DNA of 64,000 nt, taken from an uncultured bacterium (GTDB lineage Bacteria; Bacillota; Bacilli; Lactobacillales; Lactobacillaceae). Under the pieces are notes generated by a model, which was not told the DNA's origin, searched no databases, and worked only from the letters and a program-made list of their open reading frames with translations. Of this stretch, positions 55,890-63,353 are shown one piece after another. The stretch spans positions 1 through 64,000 of the forward strand of contig CAJMMO010000002.1 in assembly GCA_905214545.1 (NCBI GenBank), read 5' to 3'. The translations under genes and the position numbers were made by a program. How positions within the stretch are numbered: position 1 is the stretch's first letter; each line of letters starts with the position of its first letter.

Positions 55890-56567
55890 TTAAAGCGTCG
55901 TATTTTCCGTCGGATTGGTTAATTCCGCCAGTTCGCCCGTCGTCTTAAACACGACCCAACTTGCCAAATTCACAATGTGGTCGCCAATCCGCTCCAACAG
56001 CCGCGTGACTACAAAATAACTCGAAGAAGCCGCAGCCTTAGACGGGTCCGCAGCAATCCCCTCCACAATCAGTTTGCGAGCGCGCACATAGTCACGGTCA
56101 ATAATCACGTCGCGACTGGCTACGTCCCGCGCCATTTTCTCATCGTCTTGGACATAAGCCGTCAAAATCTGGATCAGCATGTGCCGCACGTTATGCGTCA
56201 TCCTGGAAATGATTTCTTCCACCTCAGTAATCCGCGGGTTGCCCTTCACCCGGATGGTTTCCCAAGCAATACTCATAGCGTTTTCACCGATTCGTTCAAG
56301 GTCGGTGGTTGCTTTCAAAATACTGATCACAACCCGAAAATCCGTCGCGACCGGCTGCTGCAGGGCCATCAGCTTTAAGGCCTTTTTTTGAATAGCTAAT
56401 GATTCTGTCGGAATCTTTTCCTCATTGTCGACCATGTCCTGAGCGGTCTTTTTGTCGTGATCGACGAACGCGCGCGTCGCCTGGTCGATCTGATCGTTGA
56501 CAAAAACACCCATCTCCATAAATTGCGTGTTTAACTTTTTTAATTCGTCTAAAAATATTTCGTGCAT
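55890..56567 (-). CDS. phoU: Phosphate transport regulator PhoU
   Basis: A 225-residue all-helical protein made of two PhoU three-helix repeats. Motifs include ALKLMALQQPVATDFRVVIS near residue 63, DLERIGENAMSIAWE near 92 and the second-repeat ERIGDHIVNLASWVVF near 190. It tunes Pst activity and, where present, PhoR signalling. It is the last gene of the pst operon. No phoPR genes are in this window. Confidence 0.95.
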   Translation of the reverse strand: MHEIFLDELKKLNTQFMEMGVFVNDQIDQATRAFVDHDKKTAQDMVDNEEKIPTESLAIQKKALKLMALQQPVATDFRVVISILKATTDLERIGENAMSIAWETIRVKGNPRITEVEEIISRMTHNVRHMLIQILTAYVQDDEKMARDVASRDVIIDRDYVRARKLIVEGIAADPSKAAASSSYFVVTRLLERIGDHIVNLASWVVFKTTGELAELTNPTENTTL

Positions 56568-56584
56568 CTTTGTTACCTTCAGAT

Positions 56585-57340
56585 TTAACCAAAACGACCG
56601 TTCAGGTAGTCACTCGTCACTTGCTTGTGCGGGGCGATAAACAGCTCTTCCGTTTTGCCTGCTTCGATCAGATTGCCATTCATCAAAAAAGCAGTTTGAT
56701 CAGAAATGCGGCCCGCCTGCTGCAAGTTGTGCGTCACCATGATAAAAGTGTATTGCTGTTTTAAAGCCATCAAAGTCTCTTCGACTTCACTGCTGGAAAT
56801 GGGGTCCAGCGCACTTGTCGGCTCATCAAGCAGCACTACTTTGGGCTGAATGGCCAGCGCCCGCGCGATACAAATCCTTTGCTGCTGCCCACCAGAAAAG
56901 GCCTGCGCGTTGCGCCTCAAATTATCTTTTGTCTCTTCCCAAATAGCGGCTTGCTTTAAACTTTCCTCTACGCGCTGATCAATTAATTCTTTATCTTTGA
57001 CGCCGGCAATTCTCAAACCATAAGCGACGTTGTCGTAGACCGAAAAGGGAAAAGGCGTGGGCTGCTGAAAGACCATCCCCACGTTTTTACGCAAGGCAAC
57101 CAGGTCCATCTGCGGGCTATAAATGTCTTGGCCCTCGAATTTGATCTCACCGGTAATTTTGATCTTTTCGATGTCGTCGTTCATCCGGTTCAAGCAACGT
57201 AAAAAGGTCGACTTGCCGCAACCCGACGGGCCAATTAGCGCCGTCAACTGCTTTTCTTGAAAGTTCAGGCTAATGCCGTGCAGTGCTTCGTAAGCGCCAT
57301 AGCTTAAATGGACATCTTTTGCTGACAGAATTGTTTTCAT
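56585..57340 (-). CDS. pstB: Phosphate ABC transporter ATP-binding protein PstB (second copy)
   Basis: A 251-residue ATPase. Walker A is IGPSGCGKSTFLRCLNRMND near residue 36, the signature AFSGGQQQRICIARAL near 147 and Walker B VVLLDEPTSALDP near 168. It is a paralogue of the adjacent upstream pstB; tandem pstB genes are common in Bacillota. One or both may energise the single PstCA channel. Confidence 0.95.
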   Translation of the reverse strand: MKTILSAKDVHLSYGAYEALHGISLNFQEKQLTALIGPSGCGKSTFLRCLNRMNDDIEKIKITGEIKFEGQDIYSPQMDLVALRKNVGMVFQQPTPFPFSVYDNVAYGLRIAGVKDKELIDQRVEESLKQAAIWEETKDNLRRNAQAFSGGQQQRICIARALAIQPKVVLLDEPTSALDPISSSEVEETLMALKQQYTFIMVTHNLQQAGRISDQTAFLMNGNLIEAGKTEELFIAPHKQVTSDYLNGRFG

Positions 57341-57343
57341 TTT

Positions 57344-58138
57344 TTAACCAAAACTTCCTTGAATATAGTCTTCGGTCAATTGGCCCTTTGGATTCGTGAA
57401 AATTTCCGCCGTGGCATTATATTCAATGACGTGGCCCAAATGGAAAAAGGCCGTGTAGTCGCTGATTCTAGAAGCCTGTTGCATGTTGTGCGTCACCATG
57501 ATCATGGTGTACTTGCTGCGCAGCTGCTTTAAGGTGTCCTCTAGCTTAGCAGTTGAGACGGGGTCCAGGGCACTGGCCGGTTCATCTAGCAGCAAAATCT
57601 GTGGTTGGACAGCCAAGGCCCTGGCAATGCAGAGACGCTGCTGCTGGCCGCCGGACAGGGCCAGCGCGCTTTGGTCCAATTTATCTTTGACCTCATCCCA
57701 CAAAGCGGCCGCCCGCAAGCCTTCTTCCACGATTTGAGCTAGTTCCTGCTTGTCGGTTTTGCCGTGGGCCTTTAACGCGTAGACAATATTTTCCCTAATT
57801 GATTTTGGAAAAGGGTTTGGCCGTTGAAAGACCATGCCGATACTTTTTCTCAACTCATACACGTTGATGTTGGGGCGGTTCACATCCAAACCGTGGAACC
57901 AGATCTCGCCTGTCACAGTGGCCACCCGGTCGTTCATGCGGTTCAGCGACCGTAAAAAGGTGGACTTGCCCGACCCCGACGCGCCAATTAAGGCGGTGAT
58001 CGTGTTTTTCTTAAATTGCAGGCTGGCGTTGAACAATTTTTGCACTTGGCCACCATACAAAACGCTTAAATTCTCGGTCGCCAGCGCGCTTTCGTCTTGG
58101 TCAAAAGTTTGGAGATAACTTGGTTTTAATTCTTGCAT
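57344..58138 (-). CDS. pstB: Phosphate ABC transporter ATP-binding protein PstB (first copy)
   Basis: A 264-residue ATPase with an N-terminal extension of about 20 residues before the ABC core. Walker A is IGASGSGKSTFLRSLNRMND near residue 50, the signature ALSGGQQQRLCIARAL near 160 and Walker B ILLLDEPASALDP near 181. ATG 58138 is chosen because AGGTGG lies five bases upstream. Three bases separate it from the next pstB. Confidence 0.95.
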   Translation of the reverse strand: MQELKPSYLQTFDQDESALATENLSVLYGGQVQKLFNASLQFKKNTITALIGASGSGKSTFLRSLNRMNDRVATVTGEIWFHGLDVNRPNINVYELRKSIGMVFQRPNPFPKSIRENIVYALKAHGKTDKQELAQIVEEGLRAAALWDEVKDKLDQSALALSGGQQQRLCIARALAVQPQILLLDEPASALDPVSTAKLEDTLKQLRSKYTMIMVTHNMQQASRISDYTAFFHLGHVIEYNATAEIFTNPKGQLTEDYIQGSFG

Positions 58139-58147
58139 TAAGTCCAC

Positions 58148-59035
58148 CTACTTAGCTGCCGTTAACTTGCGGTACAACTTATTGCCTAAGTAGCGGGCCC
58201 CTAGGTTAAAGACAATGACCACAATGACCAATAAAGCGGACGTCGCCGCGGAGACAATATTGGCGTCCGGAATGATCCCTTCCGTGTTGACCTTCCAAAT
58301 ATGCACGGCCAGCGTTTCGGCCGGTCGCATGACGTTTAAAGGACTAGTCGGACTAAACGGATTCCAGTCCGCGTAGTTGACGGTGGAGCCGCTTTGGCCG
58401 GCCGTATAAATCAAGGCCGCCGCTTCACCAAAAATCCGGCCCGCGCTTAAAATCAGCCCCGTTAAAATGCCCGGCAAGGCTGCTGGCAAAACGATGCCAC
58501 GAATGGTCTTCCAATTCGATAAACCCAAGGCCAGCCCTGCTTCGCGTTGGTCTTGCGGTACGCCCTTTAGCGCTTCTTCAATATTGCTGGTCAAAATTGG
58601 CAAGTTAAAAAAAGTTAGGGCCAAGGCACCGGAAATAATGGAAAAGCCCAGACCAAATTGCACAACAAACAGCAGGTAGCCAAACAAGCCAACGACGATT
58701 GACGGCAACGAACTTAAAATTTGAATGGTCGTCCTGATTAAATTGGTGACCCAATTATCGCGCGCGTATTCTGCCAAATAAATGGCCGCTCCTAAAGCGA
58801 TCGGCAGGGAGATGATAGTGGTTAAGACCAGTAGGTACAGCGAGTTGAATAATTGATCGCGCACCCCGCCGCCGGCTTGGTAAGACGACGCTTCCGAAGT
58901 CAGAAAGTGCCAAGACAAGTGCGGCAAGCCAGTCACTAAAATATTGCCTAAAATCCCGACCAGGATTAACACGACGACGGCCACGAAGATGTAAATAATG
59001 GTTGTGGCGACTTGATCTCTTTTTTTGGCATCCAT
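58148..59035 (-). CDS. pstA: Phosphate ABC transporter permease PstA
   Basis: A 295-residue permease with about six helices. The coupling loop to PstB is in ALKGVPQDQREAGLALGLSN near residue 170, the typical binding-protein-dependent permease signature. ATG 59035 is preferred to a TTG 24 bases upstream inside pstC because GGGGG lies nine bases before it. Confidence 0.94.
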   Translation of the reverse strand: MDAKKRDQVATTIIYIFVAVVVLILVGILGNILVTGLPHLSWHFLTSEASSYQAGGGVRDQLFNSLYLLVLTTIISLPIALGAAIYLAEYARDNWVTNLIRTTIQILSSLPSIVVGLFGYLLFVVQFGLGFSIISGALALTFFNLPILTSNIEEALKGVPQDQREAGLALGLSNWKTIRGIVLPAALPGILTGLILSAGRIFGEAAALIYTAGQSGSTVNYADWNPFSPTSPLNVMRPAETLAVHIWKVNTEGIIPDANIVSAATSALLVIVVIVFNLGARYLGNKLYRKLTAAK

Positions 59036-59036
59036 T

Positions 59037-60032
59037 TTACTTGGCCCCCTTTTTGCCAACTAGCTTCACTAAAAAATTAAACAGCAAAGACATAATTAAC
59101 AGCAGCAGGGCTAGTGACCATAAAGCGTTGTTCGGCAAAGTCCCCATCACGGTATTGCCCATTTGGCTGGTCAATTGACTAGTCAAAGTAGCCGACGGAC
59201 TGACCAGGTTGTAAGGCATTAGCACAGCGTTGCCGATAACCATCTGCACGGCCAGCGCCTCGCCAAAGGCCCGGGCCATCCCAAAGATTACCGCGGTTAA
59301 AATTCGGGGCGTGGCCACCCGCAGCACGACGTGGTAAATGGTTTGCCAGTGCGTGGCCCCCATCGCCAGGGAAGCTTTTCTAAAATGGCTGGGGACAGCT
59401 TTTAAACTATCGACGGTTAAAGAAGTAATCGTCGGCAAGACCATCACGAATAAGACCAGGGTGGCTGCTAAAATGCCAAAGCCGGTGCCCCCAAACAGAT
59501 GTCTAATTGCCGGCACAATAATCGTTAGTCCTAAAAAGCCGTAAACGACCGAAGGGATGCCGACTAATAATTCGGTCACTGCCTGTAAAAAGCTAGCCCC
59601 TCTTTTTGACGAATACTCGGTCATAAATAAGGCAATGGCGATGGCAAACGGGGTCGCCAGCAAAGCAGCCAAGAGCGTCACTGCAAACGAGGTCACAATC
59701 ATCACCGCGGCCCCGACGTGGTTTGAGCCCGCGCCTGGATCCCAGTCAGTCGAAGTTAGAAACTGCCAGATATTGACGTGGTCTTTGGTAAAAGTAGCTA
59801 GGCCGTGATAACCTACAAAGCCAATGATGGAGACAACCAGTACGATAATCAGCCCCATCGCTAAATAAGTGAGGCCCTTGCCCCAATACTCCTGGCGAGT
59901 TTCTTTAGACGGCTTAGTCAGCTTAGCCAAGTCGACATCAGCCGGGCCAATTTTATTTAATTTGACGTGGGGCACATGCTGCTCAGCAATCGCTTTGTTG
60001 ACAACTTCTTTTAATTGGTCGTTTTTAGCCAT
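59037..60032 (-). CDS. pstC: Phosphate ABC transporter permease PstC
   Basis: A 331-residue permease. It has an unusually long cytoplasmic N-terminus (about 50 residues) before the first helix; the core motif AVTELLVGIPSVVYGFLGL lies near residue 156 and the coupling loop SLKAVPSHFRKASLAMGATH near 213. It forms the channel with PstA. The ribosome binding site is TAGGAC at the pstS stop. Confidence 0.94.
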   Translation of the reverse strand: MAKNDQLKEVVNKAIAEQHVPHVKLNKIGPADVDLAKLTKPSKETRQEYWGKGLTYLAMGLIIVLVVSIIGFVGYHGLATFTKDHVNIWQFLTSTDWDPGAGSNHVGAAVMIVTSFAVTLLAALLATPFAIAIALFMTEYSSKRGASFLQAVTELLVGIPSVVYGFLGLTIIVPAIRHLFGGTGFGILAATLVLFVMVLPTITSLTVDSLKAVPSHFRKASLAMGATHWQTIYHVVLRVATPRILTAVIFGMARAFGEALAVQMVIGNAVLMPYNLVSPSATLTSQLTSQMGNTVMGTLPNNALWSLALLLLIMSLLFNFLVKLVGKKGAK

Positions 60033-60033
60033 A

Positions 60034-60900
60034 TTATTGTCCTACCCTGCTAATTTGATTGTGACTATTGCGAGTAACCTTCATGTCATGAACACTCAGA
60101 TAGCCAATCTTAGGAATTAACTTTTTTTGCACATGTTGGCCCAGCATGTAGTCAATAAAGGCTTGCACCCTTTTGCTAGGCTGGCCCTTGGTATACAGGT
60201 GCTCGTACGACCACAGCCGCCACTTATTAGTCGTGATATTTTGATTTGTTGGCTGGACATGATCAATACTCAGTTTTTGAATGTGGGTATCTTTGGCGTA
60301 TGGAAAAGACAAATAGCTAATCGTGCCCGGTGTGGTATTCACAATCTTTTTAACTGTCCCGTTAGAATCTTGTTCTTGCGCCTTCAGCGGCTTTTGCCCT
60401 TGTAAGATCAGGTCCTCAAAAGTGGCCCGGGTCCCACTGCCTTTAGAACGGTTAATGACAGTAATGGCCTCATTTTTACCGCCCAGCTGGCGCCAGTTGG
60501 TCAGCTTGCCCGTGAAAATGTCCGCTAGCTGCTTTTGCGAGACGTTTTTCACGCCGACGCCCTTATTGACGATGGGTACGATGCCGACAACCGCGATTTT
60601 GTGGTCACGCAGTTTCTTGGCGTTAATCCCTTTTTGTGTTTCGGCAAAAACATCTGAGCTGCCGATTTGGACAGCGCCTGCTTGCACCTGACTAAGGCCG
60701 GTACCGGAGCCCCCGCCTTGGACAACGATATTGCTGTTGGGGTGGTTTAAACGATAGTCGTTGCCGGCTTGTTCAGCTAACAACTGCATGGCGCTGGAGC
60801 CAACGACAGTGATTCTTGAGCTTTGGCTGGCACAGCCGGCAGTAAGGGCCAGCGTGAACAGCAGCAAGAGCAGTATTTTCCCGAGGGGCTTTTTTTTCAT
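60034..60900 (-). CDS. pstS: Phosphate-binding lipoprotein PstS
   Basis: A 288-residue substrate-binding protein. The signal peptide ends in a lipobox LTAGC, with the lipid Cys at residue 23. Phosphate-binding segments are VVGSSAMQLLAEQAG near residue 32, GGGSGTGLSQVQAG near 62 and INRSKGSGTRATFEDLI near 149. First gene of the pst operon and therefore the receptor for the whole transporter. Confidence 0.95.
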   Translation of the reverse strand: MKKKPLGKILLLLLFTLALTAGCASQSSRITVVGSSAMQLLAEQAGNDYRLNHPNSNIVVQGGGSGTGLSQVQAGAVQIGSSDVFAETQKGINAKKLRDHKIAVVGIVPIVNKGVGVKNVSQKQLADIFTGKLTNWRQLGGKNEAITVINRSKGSGTRATFEDLILQGQKPLKAQEQDSNGTVKKIVNTTPGTISYLSFPYAKDTHIQKLSIDHVQPTNQNITTNKWRLWSYEHLYTKGQPSKRVQAFIDYMLGQHVQKKLIPKIGYLSVHDMKVTRNSHNQISRVGQ

Positions 60901-60944
60901 GAAGTTATTCCTTCAGCCAATTAAATCTGTAGAGAGTTGAGTTA

Positions 60945-60973
60945 ACAATACAGTATAAAAAAAGGCCCCGCAA
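60945..60973 (-). promoter_or_regulatory. Possible pst operon promoter
   Basis: Minus strand: -35 TTGCGG at 60968-60973 within the rplA terminator, 17-base spacer, -10 TATTGT at 60945-60950. A nearby TATACT could be an alternative -10. No convincing PhoP box was seen. Confidence 0.4.
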
Positions 60974-60993
60974 TACAGCGGGATCTTTTTTAA
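60957..60993 (-). terminator. Terminator of rplK-rplA
   Basis: Minus strand: stem GATCCCGC / GCGGGGCC (imperfect) with loop TGTATT and trailing TTTTTTT. Confidence 0.85.
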
Positions 60994-61005
60994 AGCTAAT
61001 TTAAA

Positions 61006-61698
61006 TTAGTTCAAGTTCATTGGGTCCAAGTGGATGCCAGGGCCAAAGGTTGCGCTAACTGCGCAGCTCTTAACGAATTGACCCTTAGCAGCAGCTGGAC
61101 GAGCACGTAAAATAACGTCTCTCAAAGCGTTGAAGTTTTCAACCAGCTTGTCAGCGTCAAATGAAACCTTGCCGATTGGGGCGTGGATCAAACCTTGACG
61201 GTCAACACGGTATTCAACTTGGCCGGCCTTAACGTCCTTAACAGCCTTGGCAACGTCCATAGTAACAGTACCAGTCTTAGGGTTTGGCATTAAGCCCTTA
61301 GGCCCTAAGATACGGCCCAAACGGCCAACCTTAGCCATCATCATTGGGGTTGCAACGACAACGTCAAAGTCTAACCAGCCGTCTTGTACCTTTTGTACCA
61401 GGTCGTCTGAACCTACGAAGTCAGCGCCGGCTTCCTTAGCTTGGTCAGCTTGTGCGCCTTCTGCGAAGACAACGACTCTTTGGGTCTTGCCAGTACCGTT
61501 AGGCAAAACCATAGCGCCACGAATCTGCTGGTCGGCCTGCTTTGGGTCAACTGACAGGTTGTAAGCTACTTCAACAGTTGCGTCAAACTTAGCGTAAGAA
61601 GTTTCCTTAACCAGCTTCATTGCTTCAGCAACTGAGTAAAACTTCTTGGAATCTACTTTTTTAGCAGCGTCAATATATTTCTTGCCATGCTTTGGCAT
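61006..61698 (-). CDS. rplA: 50S ribosomal protein L1
   Basis: A 230-residue protein of the L1 stalk. It begins PKHGKKYIDAAKKVD, has LPNGTGKTQRVVVFAEG near residue 66 and GRLGRILGPKGLMPNPKTGT near 125. L1 commonly represses its own operon by binding mRNA. Ribosome binding site AAAGGAGG. Confidence 0.98.
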   Translation of the reverse strand: MPKHGKKYIDAAKKVDSKKFYSVAEAMKLVKETSYAKFDATVEVAYNLSVDPKQADQQIRGAMVLPNGTGKTQRVVVFAEGAQADQAKEAGADFVGSDDLVQKVQDGWLDFDVVVATPMMMAKVGRLGRILGPKGLMPNPKTGTVTMDVAKAVKDVKAGQVEYRVDRQGLIHAPIGKVSFDADKLVENFNALRDVILRARPAAAKGQFVKSCAVSATFGPGIHLDPMNLN

Positions 61699-61713
61699 GT
61701 GAGTTCCTCCTTT

Positions 61714-61745
61714 ATGTGGTCTAGCGAGCTTTGCAGCTCTCCCAC
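61714..61745 (-). promoter_or_regulatory. Candidate L1-binding mRNA element before rplA
   Basis: Minus strand: GTGGGAG, inner stem GAGCT-GCAA-AGCTC, then ACCACAT, with outer pairing GTGG / CCAC. It resembles the L1 site of 23S rRNA and lies 15 bases before the rplA start. Confidence 0.55.
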
Positions 61746-61762
61746 TTAATCATCTACCGAGT

Positions 61763-62188
61763 TTAGTCAGTTACTTCAAAGCCCATTGATCTGGCAGTGC
61801 CTTCGATCATTCTCATGGCAGCTTCTACGTCGGCAGCGTTCAGGTCTTTCATCTTGGTTTCAGCGATTTCCTTAACTTGCGCCTTGGTTACCTTAGCAAC
61901 CTTCTTGGTGTTAGGTTCGCCAGAACCCTTTTCAACCTTGGCAGCCTTCTTAAGCAGAACGGCTGCTGGAGGAGTCTTGGTTACGAAGTCGAATGAACGG
62001 TCTTCGTAAACAGTAATAACAACAGGGATAATCATACCCTTGTCTTGCGCAGTTCTAGCATTGAATTCCTTAGTGAAGCCAACGATGTTGATGCCGGCTT
62101 GACCCAATGCAGGACCAACTGGAGGTGCTGGAGTTGCAGCACCTGCAGGAATTTGCAATTTAACTACATTAACTACTTTTTTTGCCAC
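61763..62188 (-). CDS. rplK: 50S ribosomal protein L11
   Basis: A 141-residue protein of the GTPase-associated centre. It contains LQIPAGAATPAPPVGPALGQ near residue 11, FNARTAQDKGMIIPVVITVY near 39 and ends with GTARSMGFEVTD. GTG 62188 is the start, eight bases after GGAGG; a TTG six bases upstream is too close. Confidence 0.98.
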   Translation of the reverse strand: MAKKVVNVVKLQIPAGAATPAPPVGPALGQAGINIVGFTKEFNARTAQDKGMIIPVVITVYEDRSFDFVTKTPPAAVLLKKAAKVEKGSGEPNTKKVAKVTKAQVKEIAETKMKDLNAADVEAAMRMIEGTARSMGFEVTD

Positions 62189-62207
62189 GGTCAAAACCTC
62201 CTTGATT

Positions 62208-62252
62208 CCGTGATGCGGTTATAATGGAGAATTTTCCTTCTTCTCCTCCCAC
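62208..62252 (-). promoter_or_regulatory. Candidate regulatory RNA element before rplK
   Basis: Minus strand: GTGGGAG, inner stem GGAGAA / TTCTCC, then ATTATAACCGCATCAC, with outer pairing GTGG / CCGC. Its layout repeats that of the element before rplA. Confidence 0.5.
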
Positions 62253-62272
62253 AGTAATAAGCATACCGTGTT

Positions 62273-62301
62273 AGTTTACCACCGAAGGGCAGCCTATTCA
62301 A
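62273..62301 (-). promoter_or_regulatory. rplKA promoter
   Basis: Minus strand: -35 TTGAAT at 62296-62301 (overlapping the nusG stop codon), 17-base spacer, -10 TAAACT at 62273-62278 with TGG before it. Confidence 0.55.
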
Positions 62302-62845
62302 CGGCTTTTTTAGCCTCGTCGAAGTTCAGCTCGGCAGAAGTAGCACGGCCAAACATGTCGATGGAAACGGTGAGTTTGCCCTTGTCTTCTTGGATGCTGG
62401 TGATCTTGCCGGTCAAGCCCTTGAAGGCGCCGTCAGTAATCTCAACGGTGTCGCCCACCTTAAAGTCGGTGGCCGGCGTCTTCATCATGGTGCCTTGGCG
62501 TTCTAAGATCGCCTTGATTTCAGAATCCAAAAGCGGAGCAGGCTTGGAGCCGCCGCCGTGGGCGCCCACAAGGCCGGTGACGTTTGGCGTGTTGCGGACC
62601 ACGTACCAGCTTTCGTCAGTCATGACCATTTCGACCAGGACGTAGCCTGGGAAGGTCTTTTCTTCCATTTCCTGCTTCTTGCCGCGGTACATGCCGATCT
62701 TTTCTTGTTCTGGCACGACAACGCGGAAAATGTAGTCTTGCATCCCCATGGACTGGGCACGAGAGATCAGGTCAGATTTAACCTTGTCTTCGTAGCCTGA
62801 GTAGGTGTGCAGGACGTACCATCTTTTTTGAGCCGTTTCTACCAT
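62294..62845 (-). CDS. nusG: Transcription termination/antitermination protein NusG
   Basis: A 183-residue elongation factor. The N-terminal RNA-polymerase-binding domain begins KRWYVLHTYSGYEDKVKSDL, with FPGYVLVEM near residue 68 and VRNTPNVTGLVG near 85. The KOW domain FKVGDTVEITDGAFKGLTGK lies near 128. ATG 62845 follows AAAAGGAG; the open frame upstream runs through secE and a hairpin and is not coding. Confidence 0.97.
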   Translation of the reverse strand: MVETAQKRWYVLHTYSGYEDKVKSDLISRAQSMGMQDYIFRVVVPEQEKIGMYRGKKQEMEEKTFPGYVLVEMVMTDESWYVVRNTPNVTGLVGAHGGGSKPAPLLDSEIKAILERQGTMMKTPATDFKVGDTVEITDGAFKGLTGKITSIQEDKGKLTVSIDMFGRATSAELNFDEAKKAVE

Positions 62846-62869
62846 GTTAATCTCCTTTTTTAAAGCAAA

Positions 62870-62893
62870 CAAAAAACCTCTGTGACAGAGGCT
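62870..62893 (-). terminator. Terminator-like hairpin between secE and nusG
   Basis: Minus strand: 6-bp stem CCTCTG / CAGAGG with loop TCA, then TTTTTTG. Partial read-through or attenuation is likely. Confidence 0.6.
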
Positions 62894-62922
62894 CGCTTCT
62901 TGTCTAATTATAGCACATTTTC

Positions 62923-63093
62923 TTACATGAATGCCCTGATTAATGTGCTGAACAACCAATCCAGGCCGCCCAAAAACAGGGCAAACAGGATTGAAGTTAC
63001 CACAACAATCGAGGTATCATGACGATTTTCCTTGGCGGTTGGCCAAGTGGTTCTGCGCATTTCTGCGTTGACACCCTTAAAAAACTTAATCAT
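62923..63093 (-). CDS. secE: Preprotein translocase subunit SecE
   Basis: A 56-residue protein, easily missed because of its size. The translation begins MIKFFKGVNAEMRRTTWPTA, the conserved amphipathic SecE motif ending in TWPT, followed by one membrane helix (about residues 31-52) and a short tail. It clamps SecY in the translocon. The ribosome binding site GAGGTAG overlaps the rpmG stop codon. The rpmG-secE-nusG order is conserved in bacteria. Confidence 0.95.
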   Translation of the reverse strand: MIKFFKGVNAEMRRTTWPTAKENRHDTSIVVVTSILFALFLGGLDWLFSTLIRAFM

Positions 63094-63098
63094 GCCTA

Positions 63099-63248
63099 CT
63101 ACCTCGTTTCTTTGTGCAAAGTCATCTTGCCGCAGTGCTTGCAGAACTTGCGCAACTCAAGGCGCTCAGTTCTGGTCTTGCTGGCCGTGATTGAATAATT
63201 TCTGGACCCGCACACGCTGCAAGCCAAAGCCGCTTTTTTGACAGCCAT
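63099..63248 (-). CDS. rpmG: 50S ribosomal protein L33
   Basis: A 49-residue ribosomal protein. It begins AVKKAALACSVCGSRNY and has a second cysteine pair in KFCKHCGKM, so it is the zinc-binding form with two CxxC motifs. ATG 63248 has TAGGAGT upstream. First gene of the secE-nusG unit. Confidence 0.95.
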   Translation of the reverse strand: MAVKKAALACSVCGSRNYSITASKTRTERLELRKFCKHCGKMTLHKETR

Positions 63249-63271
63249 AGAATCACTCCTAAACTCGTGTA

Positions 63272-63301
63272 ATTTTAGCACAATAAAAGCTGTTAATTCA
63301 A
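63272..63301 (-). promoter_or_regulatory. rpmG promoter
   Basis: Minus strand: -35 TTGAAT at 63296-63301, 18-base spacer, -10 TAAAAT at 63272-63277 with extended TGC. Confidence 0.65.
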
Positions 63302-63316
63302 GGCGCGCTGACCCTG

Positions 63317-63322
63317 TATAAT
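63317..63322 (+). promoter_or_regulatory. -10 box of the YdcF-family gene
   Basis: Consensus TATAAT, 31 bases before the ATG. The -35 region is weak (TTAATT at 18 bases). It is back to back with the rpmG promoter. Confidence 0.5.
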
Positions 63323-63353
63323 TAACTTGCAATCTAAAAACAGGTGAAAAATT

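Noticed and set aside
60901..60957. PHO box before pstS
   Set aside because: Only loose TTAAC-like words are present, without the regular spacing of PhoP direct repeats.
62846..62959. Longer nusG start
   Set aside because: The added frame runs through a hairpin and out of frame through secE; NusG proteins begin near the ATG at 62845.
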